A stretch of 7,862 bases of DNA from an uncultured Clostridia bacterium (GTDB lineage: Bacteria; Bacillota; Clostridia; Oscillospirales; Acutalibacteraceae): NCBI GenBank assembly GCA_937897215.1, contig CALCBQ010000214.1, positions 1-7,862 on the forward strand. Direction: 5' to 3'. Made by a program: the position numbers and the translations under genes. Positions 1 to 5,079 of this stretch are shown piece after piece. The notes beneath the pieces were generated by a model, which ran no database searches, was not told the origin of the DNA, and saw only the letters and a list, made by a program, of their open reading frames with translations. Within the stretch, counting starts at the first letter, position 1; each line of letters starts with the position of its first letter.

Positions 1-2
1 AT

Positions 3-176
3 ATGAACGAAGTTGGAGAACGAAAAAGAAAAGCATTCTCAGGCACAACCAAAGCCGAAGTCAATAAAAAGATGACTGAGTATATCGCTAAGTTTGAAGA
101 AGAATTAATTGCATCTAATGAGAGCAATCAAACTATCAAAGAGAATGGGGAAATAAAGAAACCGAAGACGAGTTAG
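3..176 (+). CDS. Arm-DNA-binding-domain-like small protein or integrase fragment (possibly 5'-truncated by the window)
   Basis: The open frame gives about 57 residues from ATG at 3 to TAG at 174. The first part, GERKRKAFSGTTKAEVNKKM, resembles the end of the N-terminal arm-type DNA-binding domain of Firmicutes tyrosine integrases (pattern GKRK-x-FSG-x-TKKEA). It is followed by an acidic helix and a short lysine-rich tail. The core-binding and catalytic domains that normally follow are absent. Only two bases precede the ATG, so the true start may be upstream, which fits the missing first half of the domain. It could be a free-standing arm-binding protein or the relic of a broken integrase gene. 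The resemblance is from memory of the family pattern, so the call is tentative. Confidence 0.4.
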   Translation: MNEVGERKRKAFSGTTKAEVNKKMTEYIAKFEEELIASNESNQTIKENGEIKKPKTS

Positions 177-221
177 TAATGGAATAAATTGACAAAAGAC
201 AACAAAAGAGGTAAAATGTGA

Positions 222-803
222 ATGCCAAAAGGTAAAAGAGGGGTAAAAGCCAGCACGGGACGAAAAAACACAAAGTTGGCAAGAGATAGTATAGAATATG
301 CTCTTGCAAATGCAAATCCCAATTACAGCAAAGGCAAAGAATATCAATTTAATTGTCAAAGATGTGTGGTTGCATATCCTTTGTTAAGACGAGGCGAAGA
401 TGTTGAAGCACTGCCTGAAAGAAAGGGCGACACTACAGCAGACCATTGGCAAGAATTTTTTGTAAATCAACAATGGGAACCTGTAAGATTGAATAGTTTG
501 GCAAGACCTCTTGCAGACAGACAAAAGCAAACCCAAATAGCCATAGAAAACGAGGTAAAATCTTGGGGTAACGGTGGCATAGGTGTTGTGTATGTTCAAT
601 GGTCAAAAATAAACGATGCTCACGTTTTTAATGTAGAAAATGTGAATGGACAAGTTCGTTTTGTTGATGCACAAAATGGCGATGCGGATGTAAGCAGATA
701 CTTCAAAGACATAAAAGCCAATAACAAAACAACTTGGTTGAGCAGAGTGGATAATCTTAAACCAAATCCCAAATACATAGATAAGGTGGTAAAACGAAAA
801 TGA
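222..803 (+). CDS. Papain-fold toxin-like protein (Tox-PL type), probable phage-borne effector
   Basis: The 193-residue protein carries the layout of the Tox-PL papain-fold (deamidase/peptidase) toxin family. NCQRCVVAY at 44-52 gives the nucleophile cysteine (probably C45). DAHVFNVEN at 132-140 gives the histidine (H134). VRFVDAQNGD at 145-154 gives the acidic or polar third residue (D149). The Q-x-G-like stretch before the Asp and the alternating hydrophobic strands fit the fold. The N-terminus (MPKGKRG, then basic residues to about 20) is a short basic tail shared with the metallopeptidase at 1270-2055. There is no signal peptide. The start is set by AAGAGG at 205-210, about 11 bases before ATG. 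The stop overlaps the next small gene by ATGA. In phages such domains are often fused to head protein MuF; here the domain stands alone. The target is unknown. Confidence 0.72.
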   Translation: MPKGKRGVKASTGRKNTKLARDSIEYALANANPNYSKGKEYQFNCQRCVVAYPLLRRGEDVEALPERKGDTTADHWQEFFVNQQWEPVRLNSLARPLADRQKQTQIAIENEVKSWGNGGIGVVYVQWSKINDAHVFNVENVNGQVRFVDAQNGDADVSRYFKDIKANNKTTWLSRVDNLKPNPKYIDKVVKRK

Positions 804-931
804 AAAAAGTAAACGATAAGAACACAAAAAAAACGAAAACAAGCATCAATAAAAACACAGAAGCATATATTGGCAAGTCATTAACGGCAGAAGAAAAGAA
901 AGCATTAAAAAATTTGAAAACACCTCGATAA
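800..931 (+). CDS. Small basic hypothetical protein, 43 aa
   Basis: The ATG at 800 overlaps the stop of the papain-fold gene as ATGA, a layout typical of translational coupling in phage operons. The peptide is very lysine- and asparagine-rich in its first 20 residues and ends in a short helical segment (SLTAEEKKALKNLKTPR). It has no membrane segment and no motif I recognise. The next gene's ribosome binding site starts at its stop codon (AAGGAG, 931-936), so the three genes look like one translation unit. It may be a bona fide small phage protein, or only a bridge that keeps ribosomes on the message. Confidence 0.5.
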   Translation: MKKVNDKNTKKTKTSINKNTEAYIGKSLTAEEKKALKNLKTPR

Positions 932-942
932 AGGAGTTTATT

Positions 943-1203
943 ATGGAGAAGTTAATCAAAAAATTAAAAGAAGCAAAAACATCCGAAGAATTGCTTGCAA
1001 TGGTGGAAGAATACATCAAACAGTTCTCTTGGTATCAGTTCTTAAAGTGGGAACAGTTCAACGTAAGAGATTTAATGTTGTGTTATTACTTAATGGAAGA
1101 TGATGACACTACAATATGGAAAGATGACACACCGGCAGAAGAAAAAGAAAAAGGCACAGAAATCATACTTGCGATAAGAAATGAAATTGTCGTAGATGAT
1201 TAA
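943..1203 (+). CDS. Acidic 86-aa hypothetical protein, candidate immunity protein
   Basis: AAGGAG at 931-936 lies 6 bases before the ATG, so the start is secure. The protein is helical: an N-terminal amphipathic helix (MEKLIKKLKEAKTSEELLAM), a central aromatic segment (FSWYQFLKWEQF), then an acidic half (EDDDTT, DDTPAEEKEK) ending IVVDD. No known family is recognised. It lies directly downstream of the papain-fold toxin-like gene and is closed off by an intrinsic terminator at 1219-1249. Small acidic proteins in this position are often immunity proteins of polymorphic toxins. That role is inferred from position and charge only; a structural or regulatory phage protein is the alternative. Confidence 0.7.
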   Translation: MEKLIKKLKEAKTSEELLAMVEEYIKQFSWYQFLKWEQFNVRDLMLCYYLMEDDDTTIWKDDTPAEEKEKGTEIILAIRNEIVVDD

Positions 1204-1218
1204 AAAACAATATTGATG

Positions 1219-1249
1219 AGAGCATCCAATGTGATGCTCTTTTTATTTT
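1219..1249 (+). terminator. Intrinsic terminator after the 86-aa gene
   Basis: The arms AGAGCATC (1219-1226) and GATGCTCT (1233-1240) pair perfectly around a 6-base loop and run into TTTTTATTTT. The hairpin separates the papain-fold gene cassette from the metallopeptidase gene. It lies within the longest open frame of the metallopeptidase, which argues that the real start of that gene is ATG 1270 and not ATG 1213. Confidence 0.8.
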
Positions 1250-1269
1250 ATGGAAAAGGAAAATTTGAA

Positions 1270-2055
1270 ATGCCAAAAGGTAGCAGAGGTGGACAAGGCA
1301 GCAATGAACATCTTGGAAACTATAGTGGTAGTGGTGGATATAAAGGAAGTGTGGGCAGTTTTCCACAGAAGAAGAACCCTTTTAAGCCATTTAAAACATA
1401 TCAAAAGGAATTTGCATCCGCAAATGATTTGCAAACATTGAAAAAGGTGCTTGAGGATAATGGTGTTGTAATGTCGGATAAGTTGGAAAATTACATTGCA
1501 TCGGGCAGTTACCCATTGCACGCCGCCAAAAGTTTTATGAAAGGTGCATTGCTCACTATGTCCCATTATGGTGCTGGTGAACAGTTTGTGGGCTTTGGTG
1601 CTTTCGACAGTTCAAGGTCAGGAACACTTGCACAATATTCCTATTTAGGTGTCGTTGGTGAACAAGCAAAAGGAAATATATCCGTTAATATTAGTCATCC
1701 AGCAAGTAGAGGCAAAGGTATCTATGGAACAGGTGCACACGAAGCGTATCATCAAGTTGAGGCTTTAATGGGTGATAGAAAAGGAATAACTTCTGCCAAA
1801 TATAGCGAGTCCGTTATGAAAGATGTATATCGAAAATGGGCAAGTAACAAAGCGAACCAATCATCAGGAAACATCAAAACAGATGTATCGACACATATTT
1901 CATCATACGGTGCTACAAACAACAAAGAAGCATTGAGCGAAGCAATGAAGAATGTTGCAAATAAGGGACATAAAGCATCGACATTGTCAAAAGACATTTA
2001 CAAGTATGTTAAAGCAGATCAAGAAACTTGCAAACATCTTTATGGCAGAAGATGA
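1270..2055 (+). CDS. Zincin-like metallopeptidase domain protein, probable phage-borne effector
   Basis: The 261-residue protein begins MPKGSRGGQG followed by a Gly/Ser-rich linker to about residue 30. This parallels the MPKGKRG start of the papain-fold protein. The C-terminal half holds a gluzincin signature: GAHEAYHQVEAL, with H157, E158 and H161 as zinc ligands and general base. About 50 residues on comes SSYGATNNKEALSEAMKNV, where E220 or E224 can be the third ligand. This HExxH plus 'S-x-YA...E-x-x-xE' pattern is common in phage-borne and polymorphic-toxin peptidase domains. There is no signal peptide or membrane segment. The start at 1270 is chosen over 1213 because AAAAGGA (1254-1260) sits 9 bases before it and the upstream part overlaps a terminator. 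The substrate is unknown; it could be a host-directed toxin or a virion-processing protease. Confidence 0.7.
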   Translation: MPKGSRGGQGSNEHLGNYSGSGGYKGSVGSFPQKKNPFKPFKTYQKEFASANDLQTLKKVLEDNGVVMSDKLENYIASGSYPLHAAKSFMKGALLTMSHYGAGEQFVGFGAFDSSRSGTLAQYSYLGVVGEQAKGNISVNISHPASRGKGIYGTGAHEAYHQVEALMGDRKGITSAKYSESVMKDVYRKWASNKANQSSGNIKTDVSTHISSYGATNNKEALSEAMKNVANKGHKASTLSKDIYKYVKADQETCKHLYGRR

Positions 2056-2092
2056 ACGAGCAGAATTGTTTGAGGGTGGTGAGGAAGAATGA
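2042..2092 (+). CDS. Possible 16-aa acidic peptide bridging two genes
   Basis: ATG at 2042 lies inside the 3' end of the metallopeptidase gene in another frame. It encodes MAEDERAELFEGGEEE and stops at 2090-2092, overlapping the next start codon as ATGA. Double overlap (with the gene before and the gene after) is what a coupling peptide would show. There is no clear ribosome binding site. It may also be the tail of a longer frame that has decayed. Treat it as a weak call. Confidence 0.25.
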   Translation: MAEDERAELFEGGEEE

Positions 2093-2364
2093 CCGAGTGG
2101 GGCGTAGTTGGTGTTATTGTTGTTCTTGTTGGATTAGGTGCTTCGATATGCACACCACTTATTAAAGCAACAAAGGCAATTACCGCACTTACAACCGAAT
2201 TGAATTTTTTTAGAACTGAACTTGCTGAAATGAAAAACGAAAACAAAGAATTTCAAAAGTCAGCTTCTAACAAGCACGAAAAAATCCATAGTCGAATTGA
2301 CAAACAAGATGAAAAAATTGATGACCACGAAAAACGAATTTATAAATTAGAAAATAAGGAGTGA
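2089..2364 (+). CDS. Small membrane-anchored coiled-coil protein of the lysis region
   Basis: The 91-residue protein has one N-terminal membrane segment (about residues 5-26, VVGVIVVLVGLGASICTPLI). A helical, charged, heptad-like region follows (about 35-88, ending KHEKIHSRIDKQDEKIDDHE and KRIYKLEN). Proteins starting MTEWGVVGVI with this layout recur just upstream of lysins in Firmicutes phages; their function is not established. The topology recalls XhlA-type lysis accessory proteins, although XhlA has its membrane segment at the C-terminus. The gene follows the metallopeptidase by 33 bases and its stop overlaps the amidase ribosome binding site. A holin partner or spanin-like role is inference. 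Confidence 0.7.
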   Translation: MTEWGVVGVIVVLVGLGASICTPLIKATKAITALTTELNFFRTELAEMKNENKEFQKSASNKHEKIHSRIDKQDEKIDDHEKRIYKLENKE

Positions 2365-2370
2365 TTTATT

Positions 2371-3000
2371 ATGGTAAACATTAGAAAAGTTGAATGCCCA
2401 AAAGACAAGTATTCAATCAAATGCCCGTATGAAATGGTGGCAGAGGGTATTGTTATTCACAATACAGACAATAATGCAACGGCAGAAGATGAAATTGCAT
2501 ATATGCATAGTAACAACAATAAAGTATCTTTTCATTATGCGGTTGACGAAAAAGAGATTGTGCAAGGCATTGACCTTAATCGCAATGCTTGGAATGCTGG
2601 CGATGGCACTAATGGTAAAGGCAATAGAAAGTATATCGCTATTGAAATCTGCCGTAGTTATTGCAAGAAACAAGTCAACGGCAAATGGGTAGCCGATGAG
2701 GAACGCTGGAAAAGGGACTACAAAGCAAAGTTTGAACAGGCACAGAAAAATGCAGCCGAATTAACCGCAAAGATTCTCAAAGAAAAAGGTTGGGGAATTG
2801 ATAAGGTTAAAAGGCATAAAGACTTTAGCGGAAAGAATTGTCCTGCAAGAACAATGAGCGATTATGGGTGGGATTATTTCCTTAATCTTGTTAATAGTTA
2901 TTTAACACCAAAAACAACAAATGAAATTGGCAAGAATGACCTTGTTAGCATTAAAAAGGTGCTAAATACTATGACGGGAAAACTGTTCCATCTTGGGTAA
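2371..3000 (+). CDS. N-acetylmuramoyl-L-alanine amidase (phage endolysin), C-terminus out of frame
   Basis: This is an Amidase_2/PGRP-type endolysin that cleaves the bond between N-acetylmuramic acid and L-alanine in peptidoglycan. Visible motifs are IVIHNT (zinc ligand H30), SFHYAVD (55-60), YIAIEIC (89-94), VKRHKDF (zinc ligand H149) and GKNCPAR (catalytic-type K155 and zinc ligand C157). The catalytic domain covers residues 1 to about 175. AAGGAG at 2356-2361 sets the start. At AAAAAGG (2953-2959) the frame departs from the expected SH3-like tail: the protein ends after 209 residues in an unrelated LNTMTGKLFHLG, while the true continuation lies in the -1 frame to 3323. A -1 slip after K196 would give about 317 residues. 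The catalytic domain should be intact, but wall binding would be lost without the tail. Confidence 0.9.
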   Translation: MVNIRKVECPKDKYSIKCPYEMVAEGIVIHNTDNNATAEDEIAYMHSNNNKVSFHYAVDEKEIVQGIDLNRNAWNAGDGTNGKGNRKYIAIEICRSYCKKQVNGKWVADEERWKRDYKAKFEQAQKNAAELTAKILKEKGWGIDKVKRHKDFSGKNCPARTMSDYGWDYFLNLVNSYLTPKTTNEIGKNDLVSIKKVLNTMTGKLFHLG

Positions 3001-3323
3001 TTGCTCAAAAGTGGTATGTTGCATCTGTCAAAGGCGATAGAGCTGTAATCAACAAGAATGAAAAGGGGACAAGTGCTATCAATAGCCCAATCAATGTTAT
3101 GTACCTGACAATTGCCAAAAAGACAACAACCGCAAATACAATCAAAGTCGGTAGCAAGGTTAAAGTTAAGAATGGTGCAAAAACATATACGGGCGGTAAA
3201 CTTGCAAGTTTTGTGTATAAGCGTACACATAAAGTCAAGGAAATCAAAAACGATAGAGTTGTTATCACTTATCTTGGCATTACAATTGCAGCCGTTAATA
3301 CCAAAGACTTAACATTAGTTTAA
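2958..3323 (+). pseudogene. Displaced cell-wall-binding tail of the amidase (two SH3-like repeats)
   Basis: In the -1 frame relative to the amidase, 121 codons run from GGT at 2958 to TAA at 3321. They encode two related SH3-like units: KKGAKYYDGKTVPSWVIAQK (from about 2953) and VKNGAKTYTGGKLASFVYKR (from about 3165). Each is followed by a matching KxDRxVI strand. The unit-to-unit match (GAK-x-Y near the start, DRAVI against DRVVI) spans the frame break, so the two parts were one protein. A single missing G in AAAAAGG(G)TG, or translational slippage there, explains the split. An internal start at 3099 could yield a 74-aa second unit alone, but no good ribosome binding site precedes it. Confidence 0.75.
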
Positions 3324-3335
3324 GGGGGATTTTTT

Positions 3336-3563
3336 ATGAATAAAATCAAAAACTTTTTCAACAACACAAAATTCGGTAAATGGTTGAAGAAAACAGGCAT
3401 TAAATCTGTAAAGACAATGGCAGAAGCATCACTTGCGATTATCGGTACAAACACCATCGGTATTACTGATGTTGATTGGGCAGGATTAGTTAGTGCAGCG
3501 ATTCTTTCAGGTTTTGTAACCATTCTTATCAATATCGCAGACATCAACACTGTGGATGAATAA
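3336..3563 (+). CDS. Phage holin, r1t-like
   Basis: The 75-residue protein has a basic amphipathic start (MNKIKNFFNNTKFGKWLKKT), a helix with AEASLAIIGTNTIG, then DVDWAGLVSAAILSGFVTIL, the 'VDW-x-x-x-LS-A' membrane helix typical of r1t-family holins. It would form pores in the inner membrane at the end of infection so that the endolysin reaches the wall. GGGGG at 3324-3328, just after the amidase tail stop, is a good ribosome binding site. It follows the lysin rather than preceding it, which is the less common order. A terminator follows, so it is the last gene of the late operon. Confidence 0.8.
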   Translation: MNKIKNFFNNTKFGKWLKKTGIKSVKTMAEASLAIIGTNTIGITDVDWAGLVSAAILSGFVTILINIADINTVDE

Positions 3564-3591
3564 GCGCTACAACTGAATAAAAAAGAAATGA

Positions 3592-3621
3592 GGGCATCGC
3601 AATGATACCCTTTGTTTTTTT
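3592..3621 (+). terminator. Intrinsic terminator of the phage late operon
   Basis: GGGCATC (3592-3598... loop GCAAT) pairs with GATACCC (about 3604-3610) with one C/A mismatch. It runs into TTTGTTTTTTT (3611-3621). It sits 28 bases after the holin stop. Confidence 0.65.
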
Positions 3622-3636
3622 GCCTTGCTATAAAAG

Positions 3637-3658
3637 TTTGACCCCCCTTTTGACCCCC
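3637..3658 (+). repeat. Direct repeat TTTGACCCCC x2, candidate integrase arm sites of the left prophage
   Basis: TTTGACCCCC occurs at 3637-3646 and again at 3649-3658, a 12-base period. Pairs of short direct repeats spaced 11-12 bases near an attachment core are typical arm-type binding sites of tyrosine integrases. The 4-kb element has similarly spaced but different repeats (GTTAGAAA). A second tandem repeat, TGCCTTTTTA at 3666-3675 and 3676-3685, follows. Assignment to the left prophage is inference. Confidence 0.45.
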
Positions 3659-3665
3659 ATTTTTG

Positions 3666-3685
3666 TGCCTTTTTATGCCTTTTTA
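3666..3685 (+). repeat. Tandem repeat TGCCTTTTTA x2
   Basis: Two perfect adjacent 10-base units, helically phased. The block lies between the TTTGACCCCC pair and the tRNA fragment. It may be part of the attachment-site protein-binding region; no known function is recognised. Confidence 0.4.
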
Positions 3686-3725
3686 ACCTGATTTGTGGGA
3701 AATTTACTTGTAAAGAAACAACAAG

Positions 3726-3766
3726 AAAAAACCTCACAAACCCTTATATATCAAGGATTTGCGAGG
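3726..3766 (-). terminator. Minus-strand intrinsic terminator downstream of the tRNA-Trp fragment
   Basis: Read on the - strand, CCTCGCAAATCCTT (3766-3753) pairs over all 14 positions with AAGGGTTTGTGAGG (3745-3732). Two pairs are G-U, which form only on this strand. Six T follow (3731-3726). It lies 10 bases beyond the CCA end of the left tRNA-Trp fragment, where a tRNA terminator belongs. With the tRNA 5' half now 4 kb away, it is an orphan. Confidence 0.7.
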
Positions 3767-3775
3767 CTTTTAACT

Positions 3776-3820
3776 TGGCAGGGGCAGAAGGATTCGAACC
3801 CTCGGCACGCGGTTTTGGAG
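3776..3820 (-). other. Left attachment site: 3' fragment of tRNA-Trp (45-bp core)
   Basis: These 45 bases are identical to 7808-7852. On the - strand they run from the first base of the anticodon loop (CTCCAAA, anticodon CCA) through the variable loop and the T arm (TTCGAAT) to the acceptor strand and CCA. Beyond 3820 the sequence no longer matches a tRNA (TTGCTT instead of ACCGCT), so no anticodon stem can form and this copy is non-functional. Identity ending at the edge of the anticodon loop fits crossover in that loop, a usual target of tyrosine integrases. Confidence 0.92.
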
Positions 3821-3841
3821 TTGCTTGGAGATTTTATTTTT

Positions 3842-3860
3842 TTGAGTTATATTGAGTTAT
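3842..3860 (+). repeat. Direct repeat TTGAGTTAT x2 near the left attachment site
   Basis: TTGAGTTAT occurs at 3842-3850 and 3852-3860, a 10-base helical-turn period, 22 bases inside the left core. In a circular attP it would lie on the arm opposite integrase. It could bind Xis or a host factor; this is inference. Confidence 0.35.
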
Positions 3861-3871
3861 TCAAAATCGTT

Positions 3872-3898
3872 CAAACCCTTTATATATCAACGGATTTG
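3872..3898. repeat. Near-copy of the tRNA terminator hairpin, inside the element
   Basis: These 27 bases match 3737-3761 at 25 of 25 positions apart from two single-base insertions. The copies lie on opposite sides of the left tRNA core, 135 bases apart, in the same orientation. The stem (CAAACCC with GGATTTG) is kept, but no T-run follows on either strand, so it is probably not an active terminator. It may be a relic of an earlier integration event at this tRNA. Confidence 0.5.
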
Positions 3899-3962
3899 AG
3901 CAAAAATAAGCAGTTTTATATTAAAAGTCTATATGTATCAACAAATCTGCATTTTTTGAAAA

Positions 3963-3983
3963 ATGTTAGAAAAGTGTTAGAAA
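3963..3983 (+). promoter_or_regulatory. Left integrase arm-site pair (ATGTTAGAAA, GTGTTAGAAA)
   Basis: TGTTAGAAA occurs at 3964-3972 and 3975-3983, 11 bases apart. The same motif pair appears at 7739-7759 beside the right end. A motif found as a phased pair at both ends of the element, and in the same orientation, is best explained as arm-type sites bound by the integrase N-terminal domain. Confidence 0.65.
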
Positions 3984-3998
3984 CACCGCCATTACGCA

Positions 3999-4029
3999 AA
4001 GAGCTACAAGGTCACTTGTAGCTCTTTTT
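3999..4029 (+). terminator. Strong hairpin terminator near the element's left end
   Basis: AAGAGCTACAAG (3999-4010) and CTTGTAGCTCTT (4015-4026) form a perfect 12-bp stem with loop GTCA and a T-run on the + strand to 4029. On the - strand only a short T tract follows. It could stop transcription arriving from the left prophage, insulating the element. Confidence 0.7.
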
Positions 4030-4123
4030 GTGTCGGTGCGTGGCGGTGTGTTGGTGGGTACAGGGTGCAGACAATTATTGCGTGACAGAAACTAACCCCC
4101 TGTATTTAGCATCTAAAATAGAA

Positions 4124-4143
4124 AAGCACCCGCAAGGGTGCTT
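4124..4143 (-). terminator. Probable terminator of the repressor transcript
   Basis: AAGCACCC (4124-4131) and GGGTGCTT (4136-4143) form a perfect 8-bp stem with loop GCAA. On the - strand it is followed by TTTTC and then TATTTTAG, a modest T tract. It is 143 bases beyond the repressor stop, so the repressor message would have a long 3' part containing the 42-base repeats. Confidence 0.55.
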
Positions 4144-4152
4144 ACCTATTGT

Positions 4153-4194
4153 GCCTTGTATATGGGAGTTGTTGTTTGCAGGGAATATAAATGC
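4153..4194. repeat. 42-base direct repeat, copy 1
   Basis: This copy and 4239-4280 agree at 37 of 42 positions with no gap. The period of 86 bases is not a multiple of three, so it is not a protein repeat. Both lie in the 3' untranslated part of the repressor transcript, between its stop codon and terminator. I recognise no known element. Confidence 0.7.
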
Positions 4195-4238
4195 ACTCTG
4201 TCACCAAATGGTTGCACATACACACCATTATTCGCAAC

Positions 4239-4280
4239 GCCTTGTATATGGGACTTGCTGTGTGCAGGGACTACAAATGC
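4239..4280. repeat. 42-base direct repeat, copy 2
   Basis: Second copy of the repeat at 4153-4194. It begins GCCTTGTATATGGGA like the first and ends AAATGC. It lies 6 bases beyond the repressor stop codon. Candidate roles are protein binding, RNA structure, or a relic of a duplicated segment. Confidence 0.7.
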
Positions 4281-4286
4281 GACCAC

Positions 4287-5057
4287 TTATTTAACATCTG
4301 CGGTGACTCTGACAACCTTACCCATAAGAATAATATCTTTTGTGTTTACTGTTTCGGGAGTGTAATCACTATTTATTGGTAAAAATGTTATTTGCTTTTT
4401 ATTGTCACCGATTATGATTTTACGAACAAAAACACTCTTTTTTAAATTAGGCTTTGAGTAACAAACAATATCTCCTGTTTTGTATTCGTCAATCTCTTTG
4501 AATTCAAATTGTATTAAATTCCCTTTGCAAATTTGAGGTTTCATTCCGTCATCATATACAGGTAATCCGATTGTTTGTGTAAGTTCCTGTGTAATTTTTG
4601 TACCATCATTTGAAATTGCTTTAATGTTAAATGCTCCGTTGCCTTTTACATATTTCATATTTTGATTTGCAAATTCTGTAATAAATTGAGCCATTGGCAT
4701 TTGAGAGAATATTGTTTCAACCTCTTTGATTTGTTGTGATGTGAATTTGTTTTCAAACATTCCAAGCATAGCAGGAACAACAGATTTTTTCATTTCATCG
4801 AAAAACTTTTTTATTACATCTGGTGCATTGTCAAGATAGGCTTCAATAACAAGTGCTTCACTATCTTTATATTCACAAGCTTTTGCAATAGCTCGTGACA
4901 CTTTATCAGAGGGAGCACGGTTGTTTTTGTCATTTCTTAAAGTGCTTATGTATGCAGGAGTAATGTCAACATCATATTGTTTGCAACGCTCTGCAATCTC
5001 TTTAACAGTGAGTTTACTTTCCTCAATAATCATATTTAGTAATAGTGTATATGCCAT
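4287..5057 (-). CDS. CI/LexA-like repressor with HTH and inactive S24-type domain
   Basis: The 256-residue protein has an N-terminal XRE-like helix-turn-helix (about 16-60: LTVKEIAERC, ITPAYISTLR, PSDKVSRAIAKACE) and a C-terminal S24/LexA-fold domain (about 163-252: VYDDGMKPQICKGNLIQF, DEYKTGDIVCY, FVRKIIIGD, ITFLPINSDYTP). In active family members the first motif reads GDSMxP and supplies the serine, and a lysine follows in the VKR strand. Here G171 replaces the serine and R212 replaces the lysine, so RecA-driven self-cleavage is unlikely. The gene is divergent from rep and faces it across back-to-back promoters, the layout of a lysogeny switch. It probably represses the rep-xis-int operon and keeps the element integrated. 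The ATG at 5055-5057 lies about 23 bases past the -10 box. Confidence 0.85.
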   Translation of the reverse strand: MAYTLLLNMIIEESKLTVKEIAERCKQYDVDITPAYISTLRNDKNNRAPSDKVSRAIAKACEYKDSEALVIEAYLDNAPDVIKKFFDEMKKSVVPAMLGMFENKFTSQQIKEVETIFSQMPMAQFITEFANQNMKYVKGNGAFNIKAISNDGTKITQELTQTIGLPVYDDGMKPQICKGNLIQFEFKEIDEYKTGDIVCYSKPNLKKSVFVRKIIIGDNKKQITFLPINSDYTPETVNTKDIILMGKVVRVTADVK

Positions 5058-5079
5058 ATACTCACGACCTTTCGCAAGT

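Larger units (their letters stand above)
1..3775 (+). mobile_element. Late end of a prophage: effector-like genes and lysis module
   Basis: All genes here read on the + strand with short spacings. They end in an amidase endolysin and an r1t-like holin, the usual last module of a Firmicutes temperate phage. Two enzyme genes of toxin type precede the lysis genes. No head, tail or terminase gene is visible, so the bulk of the phage lies left of the window. The right boundary is inferred: a terminator, short direct repeats resembling integrase arm sites and a tRNA-Trp 3' fragment follow the holin within about 210 bases. The prophage may therefore end at the tRNA fragment at 3776-3820, but its other attachment site is not visible. 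Confidence 0.75.

Noticed and set aside
1213..1269. Extended start of the metallopeptidase gene at ATG 1213
   Set aside because: The extra 19 codons overlap an intrinsic terminator hairpin, and ATG 1270 has its own ribosome binding site and the MPKGxRG start shared with the papain-fold protein.
2951..2960. Classical X-XXY-YYZ slippery heptamer in the amidase
   Set aside because: The heptamer is T-AAA-AAG, so the P-site tRNA would have to re-pair with TAA. Slippage is possible but the site is not canonical, so a single-base loss is preferred.
3776..3820. A second functional tRNA gene
   Set aside because: The sequence 5' of the anticodon loop cannot form an anticodon stem or D arm; only the 3' half is present.
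3695..4021. Open frame of 108 codons on the + strand
   Set aside because: It runs through the tRNA-Trp fragment, the terminator and the arm sites, has no ribosome binding site and no protein-like pattern.
4153..4280. Repeats as a CRISPR array
   Set aside because: Only two degenerate copies, no third unit and no cas gene.
4150..4286. In-frame continuation of the repressor beyond its stop (about 46 codons on the - strand, starting GTG)
   Set aside because: No ribosome binding site, no family match, and the two repeats inside are out of frame with each other. Probably chance.
4028..4294. Open frame of 88 codons on the + strand, Cys/His-rich
   Set aside because: It is antisense to the repressor 3' region and covers the direct repeats and hairpin. 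Its composition follows the repeats, which are not in codon phase.
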